Source: Firm-04 sp964392175 (lineage in GTDB: Bacteria > Bacillota > Clostridia > Oscillospirales > Ruminococcaceae). Taken from it: a stretch of DNA of 64,000 bases. The stretch lies in assembly GCA_964392175.1 (NCBI GenBank), contig CAYMOJ010000007.1:1-64000 (forward strand), in the 5' to 3' direction. Every line of letters begins with the position of its first letter. Position 1 is the first letter of the stretch. The position numbers and the translations under genes were made by a program. This document shows positions 32,549-42,152 of the stretch, one piece after another. Below the pieces are notes generated by a model. It was given only the letters and a program-made list of their open reading frames with translations. It was not told the DNA's origin and did not search any database.

Positions 32549-34411
32549 TTAATCATCGGGGAGTTGTGCAATGCGCTCGTGCAGGGCGGTTGCCGTTGCC
32601 AAAGAAACCGCTGCGGTCTTGGCAAGATCCTCGATGGTGGCAGCTTTTAACTGCGCACGCGTTTTATAGGTCAGTAGTAGCTTGCGTGCCTTTTGCGTGC
32701 CGATGCCTTTCACTTCGGTCAGCGTCAGCGCGTAGCTGTTTTGCTTATGCTTTGCTTTCATATATTGTACAGCGTAGCGGTGCACCTCATCCTGGATGCG
32801 AGTGAGCAGAGAAAACGCCCCTGGCTTATCTCGCAGGGATAATTCGCCACCGTGCACTGCAATGGCTCTGGTGCGGTGTTTGTCGTCTTTGACCATGCCA
32901 AACAGCGGCACATTGATTTGCAGCTCCTGCAAAATGGGCGCTACAGCCGAAACATGCCCTTTACCGCCGTCCAACAGAATGAGATCCGGCAGAACTGCGA
33001 AGCTGTTTTTTGCGGTATCCGGGGCATGGTTATCAGCGTGGGCAGCTTTGTATTCTGTCAGCCTGCGTCGTATGACCTCCTGCATGGCGGCGTAGTCATT
33101 CTGAATTTGAATCTCTTTGATAGAAAAGCGGCGGTACGCGGATTTTAACGGTCTACCGTTTTCAAATACCACCATGCCTGCCACCATGGCGGCAGAGGAC
33201 AGATTGGAGATGTCATATGCTTCGATGCGTACCGGCGGATGGGCAAGCCCCATAATGCGCCCCAGTTCTTCCAACTCCAGCAATTCCTTGCCTGTGCGCC
33301 CCGATTGGATGGAGAGCTTTTCACTTGCATTCTGCTTGGCACGCAGCAACAAACGATGGCGGATACCTTTCTGTGGTACTGCTAGTGTGACGGTATGCCC
33401 TGCCTGTGTGCGCAGCATATCGGTGAGCAGTTCCGGTTCCTCGGGTAATTGCTCCAGTAATACGGTGCGTGGCAGATCTTTGCCGCTTTTTCCGCTGTAA
33501 TACTGTGGCAGAAATTCATCCAGCGGGCGGTCTGTCAGCGCATTATCTGTGAGATAGAATGAAGTCTGATCGCAGAGTCTGCCTCCACGATACATCAAAA
33601 TGGAAACCACCGAAGCTTTGGGAGACTGCGCCATTGCGATGCAATCGGTATCCTCAGGGATGGCGTCTATAATATCCTGTGATTCTCCTGCGCGTCGAAT
33701 GGCACGGATACGGTCGCGCAAACGTGCAGCTTCTTCAAAATCCAGACGCTCTGCGGCGGCGGTCATGCGTTCTTCCAGCAGGGAGATGGTCTTATCACCG
33801 CCGTTTTTCATGAAGCGTACCGCATCGCTGACAGTTTCGGCATAGGCAGCAGCAGATATTTTGCCGCGACATACGCCCGTACATTGCCCGATGTGGTAAT
33901 TCAGGCAAGGGCGTTGCTTGCCGAATGCCGACGGAAAAGATTTGCCACAGGTCGGCAGTTGAAAGAGGCGGTTGACCTCTGCGGCGGTTTGTTTTGCTAC
34001 AAAGCCACTCATGTACGGGCCCAGATATTCTCCCGGTGCAGTGGTGCTGACTTCAGCAGTAATACGAGAGAAAGGTGGCGGCGAAATGCGGATATAATGG
34101 TAACCCTTATCGTCCTTCAACAGGATGTTATAGGGTGGCTTGTGCTGCTTGATGAGCGAGCATTCCAGCACGAGTGCCTCGAACTCTGAGCCTGTAACGA
34201 TGAAATCATAATCATGCACCTGCGAAACCATAGCAGCGGTTTTTGCCGTATGGTCGGGGTGATCCCGAAAATAGCTTGTGACACGGTTTCGCAGATTTTT
34301 CGCTTTGCCAATATACAGGATCTTCTCCTGCTTGTTCTTCATGATATACACGCCCGGCTCTGCGGTCAGGCGGGCTGTTTTTTCTTGCAGATATGGTAGG
34401 CGCGGATTCAT
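32549..34411 (-). CDS. uvrC: UvrABC excinuclease subunit C
   Basis: A 620-residue DNA repair nuclease that makes both incisions around bulky lesions. The GIY-YIG domain (1-100) has PGVYIMKN, ILYIGKAKNLRNRV and the ECSLIKQHKP loop. A UvrB-binding UVR segment (about 205-240) holds EAARLRDRI. The RNase H-like C-terminal nuclease (about 385-545) has the catalytic Asp in EAYDISNL and LILLDGGKGH. A terminal helix-hairpin-helix pair (VKGIGTQKARKLL) ends it. The length is usual. Its ATG overlaps the membrane-protein stop by four bases. Confidence 0.95.
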   Translation of the reverse strand: MNPRLPYLQEKTARLTAEPGVYIMKNKQEKILYIGKAKNLRNRVTSYFRDHPDHTAKTAAMVSQVHDYDFIVTGSEFEALVLECSLIKQHKPPYNILLKDDKGYHYIRISPPPFSRITAEVSTTAPGEYLGPYMSGFVAKQTAAEVNRLFQLPTCGKSFPSAFGKQRPCLNYHIGQCTGVCRGKISAAAYAETVSDAVRFMKNGGDKTISLLEERMTAAAERLDFEEAARLRDRIRAIRRAGESQDIIDAIPEDTDCIAMAQSPKASVVSILMYRGGRLCDQTSFYLTDNALTDRPLDEFLPQYYSGKSGKDLPRTVLLEQLPEEPELLTDMLRTQAGHTVTLAVPQKGIRHRLLLRAKQNASEKLSIQSGRTGKELLELEELGRIMGLAHPPVRIEAYDISNLSSAAMVAGMVVFENGRPLKSAYRRFSIKEIQIQNDYAAMQEVIRRRLTEYKAAHADNHAPDTAKNSFAVLPDLILLDGGKGHVSAVAPILQELQINVPLFGMVKDDKHRTRAIAVHGGELSLRDKPGAFSLLTRIQDEVHRYAVQYMKAKHKQNSYALTLTEVKGIGTQKARKLLLTYKTRAQLKAATIEDLAKTAAVSLATATALHERIAQLPDD

Positions 34412-35367
34412 AGATCCTGCTCCTCGCTATCGTCATTCTCGTAGATTTCATCATCATCGTCCACGCCAAATTCATACTCGAAATCCGCATCATCGGTGAG
34501 CTTTGCCACAGGGTCATTCTGCGGGGTGAGCTTTTGGGCTGCCACAGATGCTTTCTTGCGCAGCCTTTGTGCAATCGTTTCGTGGGGTGGCTCTTGCAGC
34601 ATGGGGGAATCAGCAAACATCGTAGAAGAAAAATCCGTGACCTTTGCCCTGTCACCGTAGCAGTCGATGTCCACCTCTTCGTTGCGCACCAAATGGATCA
34701 TAGCCGTGAAGAAGAAAATATACGCAAAGGCGTTGAGAAGGATGCTGGCATACACGCGGTATCCTGCCAACCCCAAAAACATTCCCGCAAGGATTAGGGA
34801 GCTGTTGATGATGACGATGGTTTGCAATTTCTTGCTTTCGGGGGCAAGCATCAGCAGTGAAAGTGATACACCTCCGGAAAAGATCGCGTGGCAGACAGTC
34901 AGTGCCAGTGATAGCCCGTTATAGGGAATAAACGGCAGAAAATCGAATTCCAGCAGCATGAGTATCACTTCTACCACGATATAGCATATCAGGAGAATCT
35001 TCATAGGCAAACGCTGCCGCACCAAACGATCAAGCCACACAACGCAGAGCGTAAAGAATGCAAAGGCGGTTGCTTCAATACCATATGCAACGATCTCAAA
35101 GGGAATCACATAATTGCCGTTTTTTGCCAGAGAATAGTAATAGATCAGGCAGACGACGATGAACACTACAAATAGGATATTGGCGATGCGTCCAAGCTTC
35201 ATACAGTCCATAACCGTATATTCACGCTTTGATTCTACTTTTTGTGCAGGTTCCTGCTTGCGATAGGTCTGTTGTTTCAGCTCTGTCGCCTTGCTGTTCT
35301 TTTTTTTCTGACCCGCTGCTTTTTGCTTTGGTACGGGTGTATGATTGAGTGGATTGTATTTTGCCAT
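34408..35367 (-). CDS. Polytopic membrane protein of unknown function
   Basis: A 319-residue protein. An N-terminal, very basic, Gln/Lys-rich cytoplasmic segment (1-50) precedes six or seven hydrophobic segments (about 60-235). A C-terminal cytoplasmic tail (about 245-319) becomes extremely acidic at the end (DDADFEYEFGVDDDDEIYEN). I do not recognise the family. GGAAGGAGG eight bases upstream fixes the ATG at 35367; a GTG three codons earlier is too close. It overlaps uvrC by four bases and follows purD, so it is in the same transcript. Confidence 0.75.
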   Translation of the reverse strand: MAKYNPLNHTPVPKQKAAGQKKKNSKATELKQQTYRKQEPAQKVESKREYTVMDCMKLGRIANILFVVFIVVCLIYYYSLAKNGNYVIPFEIVAYGIEATAFAFFTLCVVWLDRLVRQRLPMKILLICYIVVEVILMLLEFDFLPFIPYNGLSLALTVCHAIFSGGVSLSLLMLAPESKKLQTIVIINSSLILAGMFLGLAGYRVYASILLNAFAYIFFFTAMIHLVRNEEVDIDCYGDRAKVTDFSSTMFADSPMLQEPPHETIAQRLRKKASVAAQKLTPQNDPVAKLTDDADFEYEFGVDDDDEIYENDDSEEQDL

Positions 35368-35403
35368 CGGGCGCACCTCCTTCCGTGGGAAAACCTGAAC
35401 GGT

Positions 35404-36684
35404 TCAACCCTTGGCAGCCAGCGCACGTCGACCGATATCAGTGCGCCAGTGTGCAGCCTCAAAAGAGATATCATCTACTGCGGCATATGCCTTTGTAAGG
35501 GCATTTTCAAGGGTATCTGCCTGAGCAGTTACGCCTAAAACTCTGCCACCGTTGGTATAAAACACATCATCTTGCAGCAGTGTTCCTGCATGATATACAG
35601 CTGCGGTTTTGTGCTGACCGTTTTCCTCCAGCCCCATGATCGCCTTATGCTTTTGATATGCGCCCGGGTAACCACCGCTTGCCATAATGACGCAGGCACA
35701 AGCACCTTTTTTCCACTGTATGGGCAGATCTGCCAGTGTTTGATTTTCCACAGCCTCCATGATATCGAGCAGGTCGTTTTCAAGCATCGGCAGCACCACT
35801 TGTGTTTCAGGATCACCAAAACGACAATTATATTCGATCACCTTCACGCCCTTGGGGGTTGCCATCAAACCAAAATACAGGCAGCCACGGAAGCTTCTGC
35901 CTTCAGCGTTCATGGCAGCAATGGTGGGCAGAAAGATCTTCTGCATACATTCTTCGGCAATGGCTTCGGTGTAGTAGGGGTTGGGAGAAACCGTGCCCAT
36001 GCCGCCGGTATTCTTGCCGTTATCGCCATCCAGTGCGCGTTTGTGATCCATAGAGGAGATCATGGGAGCAACCGTTTTGCCATCCGTAAAGGCGAGCACG
36101 GAGATCTCAGGGCCGGTGAGAAACTCTTCCACTACCAGACGGGATCCACTCTCACCGAAGATCTTGTCCTCCATCATGGAATGTACCGCTTCGATGGCTT
36201 CGTTCTCATTCTGTGCGATGATCACACCCTTACCCAGTGCCAAGCCGTCTGCCTTGATGACAGTGGGGTAGCTGTTCTGCTGTTTCAGATAGGCAATGGC
36301 AGCATTGGCGTCGGTAAAGACTTCATAGCCTGCGGTAGGAATCCGGTATTGATGCATCAGGTTTTTAGAGAACACCTTGCTGCCTTCGATGATAGCAGCT
36401 GCTTTGGAAGGGCCAAATACCTGAAAGCCATTTTCGCGAAGCATATCTGCCATGCCCATGACCAACGGATCATCGGGGGCAACAAACACCCAGTCCACGG
36501 CGAGTTCCTTTGCCAGTGCCAGTATTCCGTCCATATCGGTTGCGGCAACAGGATAGCAATCGGCAAACTTTGCAATGCCGCCGTTACCGGGGGCACAATA
36601 CAGCTTTGTGATACGAGGGCTTTCAGCCAGTTTCATGATGATGGCGTGTTCTCTGCCACCACCGCCTACAACGAGAACTTTCAT
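35404..36684 (-). CDS. purD: Phosphoribosylamine--glycine ligase
   Basis: A 426-residue ATP-grasp enzyme making GAR in purine synthesis. MKVLVVGGGGREHAI at the start, VVIKADGLALGKGV-like ATP-binding strands (TVIKADGLALGKGV), GPEISVLAFTDG, and the metal-binding RFGDPETQVVLP are present. AAAGGATATC precedes the ATG. It is the last pur gene of the cluster, separated from the AICAR formyltransferase by a 220-base gap with two hairpins. Confidence 0.95.
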   Translation of the reverse strand: MKVLVVGGGGREHAIIMKLAESPRITKLYCAPGNGGIAKFADCYPVAATDMDGILALAKELAVDWVFVAPDDPLVMGMADMLRENGFQVFGPSKAAAIIEGSKVFSKNLMHQYRIPTAGYEVFTDANAAIAYLKQQNSYPTVIKADGLALGKGVIIAQNENEAIEAVHSMMEDKIFGESGSRLVVEEFLTGPEISVLAFTDGKTVAPMISSMDHKRALDGDNGKNTGGMGTVSPNPYYTEAIAEECMQKIFLPTIAAMNAEGRSFRGCLYFGLMATPKGVKVIEYNCRFGDPETQVVLPMLENDLLDIMEAVENQTLADLPIQWKKGACACVIMASGGYPGAYQKHKAIMGLEENGQHKTAAVYHAGTLLQDDVFYTNGGRVLGVTAQADTLENALTKAYAAVDDISFEAAHWRTDIGRRALAAKG

Positions 36685-36761
36685 AGGTGATATCCTTTCA
36701 GATGATATGTATTTCAGAGAAAATGATACTGAATACGACGGAATCTACGAAAACGCAATTC

Positions 36762-36890
36762 CTGTGCAATGCCACATGATGTGATATCTACATATGCCAT
36801 TGCACAGAAATGGCAGAAGCTGTTTTGGCTGTGTGGTGCTTTTCGTTTCAAGGTGCATGGTACGGGCGATGCGTGTTGCATCACCCGTAC
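36762..36890 (-). promoter_or_regulatory. Two intercistronic hairpins upstream of purD
   Basis: The gap 36685-36904 holds two inverted repeats. CTGTGCAATG (36762-36771) pairs with CATTGCACAG (36798-36807), and the similarity extends inward imperfectly. GTACGGG-C-GATGC (36860-36872) pairs with GCATC-A-CCCGTAC (36878-36890). Neither has a U-run on the minus strand, so they look like processing or stability elements and not terminators. Confidence 0.55.
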
Positions 36891-36904
36891 ATACACAGTG
36901 AAAA

Positions 36905-38089
36905 TCAGTGGTGGAACAAACGCAGACCGCAGAAAGCCATAGCGATGCCGTACTTGTTGCATTGCTCGATGACGATATCATCGCGGATAGAGCCACCCGG
37001 CTCTACGATGTAGTCTACACCGCTTTTGTGGGCGCGGTCGATGTTATCGGGGAAGGGGAAGAATGCATCGGAGCCAAGGCACACGCCGGTGTTCTTTGCG
37101 ATCCATGCCTGCTTCTCCTCTTTGGTGAATACAGGAGGCTTTACGGTGAACAGACGCTCCCATTCGCCATCCGCTAACACATCCATGTAATCCTCGCCGA
37201 TATACAAATCAATAGCATTGTCACGGTCAGGGCGCTTTACATCGTCACGGAAGGGCAAATTCAGCACCTGTGGCGACTGACGCAGCCACCAGTTATCTGC
37301 TTTGGTGCCTGCCAGACGGGTGCAGTGGATACGAGATTGCTGCCCTGCACCGATACCGATTGCCTGACCATCCTTGACATAGCACACAGAGTTGGACTGC
37401 GTATATTTCAAGGTGATCAGTGAAATGATGAGATCACGTTTTTTTTCTTCCGGAATATCCGTATTCTCGGTGACCATGTTGGTCAGCATCGTCTGCGCGT
37501 TGATAGCCAGATCGTTTCTGCCCTGTTCAAAGGTAATGCCGAACACTTCCTTATGTTCAATGGCGGCGGGCTGATAGTTGGGGTCGATTTGCACGATGTT
37601 GTAGTTGCCTTTGCGTTTGGTTTTGAGGATCTCCAATGCTTCATCGGTATAGCCGGGGGCAATGATGCCATCGGAAACCTCGCGTGCGATCAGCTTTGCT
37701 GTGCAGGCATCACACACATCGGAGAGGGAGATCCAGTCGCCAAAGCTGGACATTCTGTCTGCGCCTCTTGCTCTTGCATAGGCGCTGGCAAGGGGAGAAA
37801 GCTCTCCCAGATCATCCACAAAGTAGATTTTTTTCAACGTATCGGAAAGGGGCAACCCGATTGCCGCACCGGCAGGGGATACATGCTTGAACGAAGTGGC
37901 TGCACACAGACCGGTCGCAGCCTTCAATTCAGATACAAGCTGCCAGCCATTCAGGGCATCCAACAGATTGATGTAGCCAGGGTTGCCGGAAAGCACGGTA
38001 ATGGGCAGATCACTCCCATCGTTCATAAAGATACGAGCAGGCTTTTGATTGGGGTTGCAGCCGTATTTCAACAGACGCTCATTTGCCAT
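36905..38089 (-). CDS. Stand-alone AICAR formyltransferase
   Basis: A 394-residue enzyme adding the formyl group to AICAR (ninth step of IMP synthesis). It corresponds to the transformylase domain of PurH without the cyclohydrolase domain. SFKHVSPAGAAIG carries the catalytic Lys-His pair, GIGAGQQSRIHCTRLAG binds folate and nucleotide, and VDYIVEPGGSIRDD is conserved near the C terminus. GAAACGGAGC precedes the ATG. The missing cyclohydrolase activity is provided by the next upstream gene, a PurO-type protein. Confidence 0.92.
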   Translation of the reverse strand: MANERLLKYGCNPNQKPARIFMNDGSDLPITVLSGNPGYINLLDALNGWQLVSELKAATGLCAATSFKHVSPAGAAIGLPLSDTLKKIYFVDDLGELSPLASAYARARGADRMSSFGDWISLSDVCDACTAKLIAREVSDGIIAPGYTDEALEILKTKRKGNYNIVQIDPNYQPAAIEHKEVFGITFEQGRNDLAINAQTMLTNMVTENTDIPEEKKRDLIISLITLKYTQSNSVCYVKDGQAIGIGAGQQSRIHCTRLAGTKADNWWLRQSPQVLNLPFRDDVKRPDRDNAIDLYIGEDYMDVLADGEWERLFTVKPPVFTKEEKQAWIAKNTGVCLGSDAFFPFPDNIDRAHKSGVDYIVEPGGSIRDDIVIEQCNKYGIAMAFCGLRLFHH

Positions 38090-38124
38090 AATAACGCTCC
38101 GTTTCTCGCCGTATGGCGGTTGAT

Positions 38125-38853
38125 TTATTGATTTGCAGGCTTGCCATAACGGTTGACGATCTTGCTGACCGCATTGCCGTTAGCGGTGTCAATATAACGC
38201 ACGAACAGAGAAATCTTGTTTTCGGCGTTCAGATTGGTCCATAGCAGAGAGGTGAAGCCTTCAATGTCATCGGGAATGGAAACCAGCTTCGGCTCACCCT
38301 GAAAACTGGGCAGCGGATCGCCATCGCCCACATAGGTGTGAATGAAATGCCCCTGCCCTGCAATGGGATTCTGGTAGGAATAGGTAAAACGTTGACAGGA
38401 AGAGGGGTCGCCATTGGCACTTTTGAGAATAGAGAGTGCATAATTGAATGTATTGTTCTCCAGACGGATAATGCCCGAAATACGGGGGGTATAGTTGGGT
38501 GCATCCGGTTCAAATTCTCGTGCGCGCAGACTTTGCTCAAAGGTGAACTGGTGGTCGAGTCCCTCATAAATGGTATCGGTCTGGTCGCCGTTCGTGACGA
38601 TGGTCTTGTTGCCAAGCACGCGTACGGGCGAATAGATGATCAGGGAGGGATCGGTACATTTGCTGGGGTCATGGGCTTCTGTGCGCAGACCTGCGCCATC
38701 GGGGACAAAAATACGATTACGGGAGTTTTCGCTTCTGCCCATAATAAAATAGGCGGCTACGGCATATTTGCCGTTCGCGGAGCGACCGAGGATAATGCCT
38801 CTGCCGGGGTAGCTGTTCCCCTGCAACTCCTGTGCCAGAGAAATCATTGCCAT
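38125..38853 (-). CDS. IMP cyclohydrolase, PurO-like
   Basis: A 242-residue protein of the IMP cyclohydrolase family first described in archaea (PurO), closing the ring of FAICAR to IMP. The start NSYPGRGIILGRSANGKYAVAAY, SRNRIF, and the later DNTFNYAL-like segment (NNTFNYALSILKSANGDP) are typical. Bacteria with a separate AICAR formyltransferase often carry it. CAGGAGGTAAC precedes the ATG. The gene lies between purN and the formyltransferase, which fits a complete final two-step module. Confidence 0.88.
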   Translation of the reverse strand: MAMISLAQELQGNSYPGRGIILGRSANGKYAVAAYFIMGRSENSRNRIFVPDGAGLRTEAHDPSKCTDPSLIIYSPVRVLGNKTIVTNGDQTDTIYEGLDHQFTFEQSLRAREFEPDAPNYTPRISGIIRLENNTFNYALSILKSANGDPSSCQRFTYSYQNPIAGQGHFIHTYVGDGDPLPSFQGEPKLVSIPDDIEGFTSLLWTNLNAENKISLFVRYIDTANGNAVSKIVNRYGKPANQ

Positions 38854-38898
38854 GATATGTTACCTCCTGTATACAATATCGGGGGGATATTGTAAGCG

Positions 38899-39591
38899 TT
38901 ATTCAGTGATAATTGCCTTGCCGTTTTTTACCCTGATCTTTCCTTCACAGAACAATTTGACCGCCTGCGGAAGAATCTTCCATTCTGCCTGTTCCATTAC
39001 GCGCTTTTGTAGGGTTTCGGGGGTATCGTCCGGCAGAACGTTCACAGACTTTTGCAGAATGATGGGGCCACCATCGCATACCTCAGTGACAAAATGCACT
39101 GTAGCACCTGTGACCTTAACGCCCTTTTCCAGTGCAGCTTCATGGACGTGGAGACCGTAGAAGCCTTTGCCACAAAAGCTGGGAATCAGTGCAGGATGCA
39201 CATTGATGATCTTGTTTTGGTAAGCGCGGCAGATTGAGGGCGAAAGAATGGTCATAAAGCCTGCCTGCACCACCAGATCGGCATATTCCTGATAGAGTGC
39301 TTCCATCAGTGCGCTGCTGTATGTTTCCACATCGGGGAAGGATTTGCGCTGAATGACACGAGTAGGAATACCATGATCCTTAGCGCGCTTCAGCGCATAA
39401 GCATCGGGACGAGAGCTGATGACACATTTGATGATGCCACCGCCCAGTTCGCCACGTTCCTGCGCATCAATGAGTGCTTGTAGATTGGTGCCACCGCCTG
39501 AGACAAGCACCACGATATTCTTGGCGGAAAAGTCAATGCCTTCCAGCGGATCGACCCAAGGGGTCTGCTCTTGAAGATCCGTTACTGCCAT
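38899..39591 (-). CDS. purN: Phosphoribosylglycinamide formyltransferase
   Basis: A 230-residue folate-dependent GAR transformylase. NIVVLVSGGGTNLQALID binds the substrate phosphate. The catalytic motif is seen as INVHPALIPSFCGKGFYG with Asn and His, and GATVHFVTEVCDGGPII carries the essential Asp. About 27 extra N-terminal residues precede the usual start (residue 28), but AAAGGAGATTCG supports the ATG at 39591. It overlaps nothing and is 21 bases after purM. Confidence 0.93.
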   Translation of the reverse strand: MAVTDLQEQTPWVDPLEGIDFSAKNIVVLVSGGGTNLQALIDAQERGELGGGIIKCVISSRPDAYALKRAKDHGIPTRVIQRKSFPDVETYSSALMEALYQEYADLVVQAGFMTILSPSICRAYQNKIINVHPALIPSFCGKGFYGLHVHEAALEKGVKVTGATVHFVTEVCDGGPIILQKSVNVLPDDTPETLQKRVMEQAEWKILPQAVKLFCEGKIRVKNGKAIITE

Positions 39592-39612
39592 AAGGCGAAT
39601 CTCCTTTCAGTT

Positions 39613-40659
39613 TTATTCGATGATAACGCCCTCATTGCCATCGGTCAACTCACCGAGGATATAGGCAGTTTCGCCTGCTGCCTTCAACACTGCAACCGTA
39701 CGGTCGGCGTATTCCGGTGCAACGCTTACGATCATGCCAACGCCCATATTGAAGGTGTTGAACATATCGCGTTCCGGGATATTACCGGTGCGTGCGATGA
39801 GATCGAAGATGGGCAGCACCCGTACGGCGCTGCGGGGAATCCTTGCAGTGATGCCCGAAGGCAAGCTGCGCGGAATATTCTCATAGAAGCCGCCACCTGT
39901 AATGTGAGAAATCGCCTTGACCGGCACCTCCTCAAGCAGAGAAAGTACAGGCTTCACATAGATGCGAGTGGGAGTCAGCAGAGTGTCGCCCAAGGTGCCA
40001 CCCAGATCTGCAAACTCGTGAGCAAGGGTCTTTTCATTGATATCAAAGACCTTTCTGACCAGGGAAAAGCCGTTAGAATGCACACCGCTGGAAGCAATGG
40101 CGATCAACACATCGCCAGCCTTTTGAGAATCGGGCTTGAGGATCTTTTTCTTATCCACAATGCCCACGGCAAAGCCGGCCAGATCGTACTCATCTTCAGG
40201 GTAGAAGCCGGGCATTTCGGCGGTTTCGCCGCCCACCAGTGCAGCATCGGACTGCACACAGCCCTCTGCGATACCGGAAACGATATCTGCGATGCGCTCC
40301 GGAACATTTTTGCCGCAGGCGATATAATCGAGGAAGCACTGGGGCTTTGCGCCGCAGCAGATGATATCATTGACGCACATTGCAACGCAGTCGATACCGA
40401 CGGTGTTGTGGCGATCCATCAGAAATGCAAGCTTCAGCTTGGTACCGACACCATCGGTGCCGGAAACCAGGACAGGTTCCTCCATGCCCTTGAGATCCAG
40501 TGCGAACAGACCGCCAAAGCCGCCAATGCCATCCAGCACGCCTTTGGTCGCAGTGCGCGCGACGTGTTGCTTCATCAGCTCCACTGCGCGATAGCCGGCA
40601 GTCACATCAACGCCCGCCTTTTTGTAGCTTTCGGAATAGCTGTTTTTTCCGTGTTCCAT
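39613..40659 (-). CDS. purM: Phosphoribosylformylglycinamidine cyclo-ligase (AIR synthetase)
   Basis: A 348-residue enzyme forming AIR from FGAM. SYKKAGVDVTAGYRAVE, GGFGGLFAL, VSGTDGVGTKLKLAF, DCVAMCVNDI, ALVGGETAEMPGFY and the C-terminal THITGGGFYENIPR (here SHITGGGFYENIPR) are family signatures. AAAGGATGTTACGG lies before the ATG at 40659; a frame extension of 30 residues upstream overlaps the end of purF. Confidence 0.95.
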   Translation of the reverse strand: MEHGKNSYSESYKKAGVDVTAGYRAVELMKQHVARTATKGVLDGIGGFGGLFALDLKGMEEPVLVSGTDGVGTKLKLAFLMDRHNTVGIDCVAMCVNDIICCGAKPQCFLDYIACGKNVPERIADIVSGIAEGCVQSDAALVGGETAEMPGFYPEDEYDLAGFAVGIVDKKKILKPDSQKAGDVLIAIASSGVHSNGFSLVRKVFDINEKTLAHEFADLGGTLGDTLLTPTRIYVKPVLSLLEEVPVKAISHITGGGFYENIPRSLPSGITARIPRSAVRVLPIFDLIARTGNIPERDMFNTFNMGVGMIVSVAPEYADRTVAVLKAAGETAYILGELTDGNEGVIIE

Positions 40660-40699
40660 TCCGTAACATCCTTTCGTTATGAATGATAGGGGCAAAGAA

Positions 40700-42151
40700 T
40701 CAATCTTCTCTGCCTGTCCAGCAGTAGGTGCAAAGCATATCGGGGTCAATGCCTACGGCTTTTTGCACATCTGCCAGCAGATGATACTTGAGCGAGGTGA
40801 AATTGAGGCGTTTTGCGATCTCATCCACCATTGCCTGATAGCGTTCAGAATTGTCAGTGCAGTATTCCTGCAAATAGCGGTCATCGCCATCGAAGTCGCG
40901 GATGACCTGTCTTGCAATTAAATCCATTTCTGATTTCGAACGAGAAAAGTTCAAGTACTTGCACCCGAACATACTGGGCGGGCTAGCCGAACGCACATGA
41001 ACTTCTTTTGCGCCATGATTGTAGAGAAAATCTACCGTTTCGCGCATCTGCGTGCCACGGACAATAGAGTCATCAAGAAACAGCAGCCGTTTGTCACGAA
41101 TGAGATCCTCCACAGGAATCAACTTCATTTTGGCGATGAGATTGCGCAGGGACTGGTGTGCCGGCATGAAGCTGCGCGGCCATGTAGGGGTATACTTAAT
41201 GAATGGTCTTGCAAAGCGGATGCCACTTTCGTTGGCGTAGCCAATTGCGTGACCGTTGCCCGAATCGGGAATACCCGCTACATAATCCACCTCAATGCCC
41301 CGATCACGTTTTGCAAGCAGCGCACCGCAGCGGTTGCGCATGATCTCCACATTCACGCCTTCATAGCAGGAGGTGGTATAGCCGTAGTAGATCCATAAAA
41401 AGGTACAGATCTTCATTTTTTTGTTTGGCTCCATGACCGTTTCGCAAGAGTTGGGCGTCATAAATACGATCTCGCCGGGGCCGAGGTCGCGTACATAGTG
41501 GTAGCCCATGTTCAGATACGAGAACGATTCAAAGCAGGCGCAATAAGCCTCTGGCGTTTGTGAAAACTCGTTTGCCTCGCGCTTACCGAGAATAATAGGT
41601 GTTCTGCCCATCAGGTCGCGAGCAGCATAAATGCCCTCAGCGGTCATCAGCAACAAGGTCAGTGAGCCATCGATCTTTGACTGCGCATATCGAATGCCCT
41701 CCGGGATGGTATCACACTGATTGATCAATGCTGCGACCAACTCTGTGTTATTGATGACGCTGCCGCTGGATTCGGTAAAGTGGCTTGCACCGCTTCGAAA
41801 CACCTCATCCACCAGCTCGTTGACATTATTGATCCTACCGACGATGGTCAGTGCGTAGCTGCCCAAGTGAGAGCGGATCATCAGGGGCTGCGGTTCGGTA
41901 TCGCTGATACAGCCGATGCCCATGCAAGGGGATTCATCGGCAAAATCCTTGTAATAATCGTTAAAATCGTTTTCAAATTTGGTGCGGAAGGGGGCGTTTT
42001 CGATGTTGTGAATCGCGCGCAGGAAGCCTTTTGTCGGGTGATAAAGGGAAAGACCGCCGCGTCTTGCGCCCAAATGGGTGTGATAATCCGTACCAAAGAA
42101 CAGATCCTCTACGCAGTTTTTGCGGGAGGTAACGCCAAAAAGACCGCCCAT
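40700..42151 (-). CDS. purF: Amidophosphoribosyltransferase-like protein without N-terminal Cys
   Basis: A 483-residue protein with the two PurF domains: an N-terminal Ntn glutaminase-like domain (1-230) and a PRPP-binding transferase domain with FLDDSIVRGTQMRE. In canonical PurF the mature N terminus is Cys in CGVFG, the glutamine nucleophile. Here the protein begins MGGLFGV, so Gly replaces Cys. The nearby NHLGARRGG-like loop (HTHLGARRGGLSL) is intact. It belongs to a group of PurF-like proteins with MGG starts, known to me from several anaerobes. It may use free ammonia or a partner glutaminase. The stop lies one base from purC's end of the operon order purC-purF-purM. Confidence 0.88.
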   Translation of the reverse strand: MGGLFGVTSRKNCVEDLFFGTDYHTHLGARRGGLSLYHPTKGFLRAIHNIENAPFRTKFENDFNDYYKDFADESPCMGIGCISDTEPQPLMIRSHLGSYALTIVGRINNVNELVDEVFRSGASHFTESSGSVINNTELVAALINQCDTIPEGIRYAQSKIDGSLTLLLMTAEGIYAARDLMGRTPIILGKREANEFSQTPEAYCACFESFSYLNMGYHYVRDLGPGEIVFMTPNSCETVMEPNKKMKICTFLWIYYGYTTSCYEGVNVEIMRNRCGALLAKRDRGIEVDYVAGIPDSGNGHAIGYANESGIRFARPFIKYTPTWPRSFMPAHQSLRNLIAKMKLIPVEDLIRDKRLLFLDDSIVRGTQMRETVDFLYNHGAKEVHVRSASPPSMFGCKYLNFSRSKSEMDLIARQVIRDFDGDDRYLQEYCTDNSERYQAMVDEIAKRLNFTSLKYHLLADVQKAVGIDPDMLCTYCWTGRED

Positions 42152-42152
42152 A

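Noticed and set aside
35572..36690. A 372-residue plus-strand frame across purD.
   Set aside because: Antisense shadow of purD.
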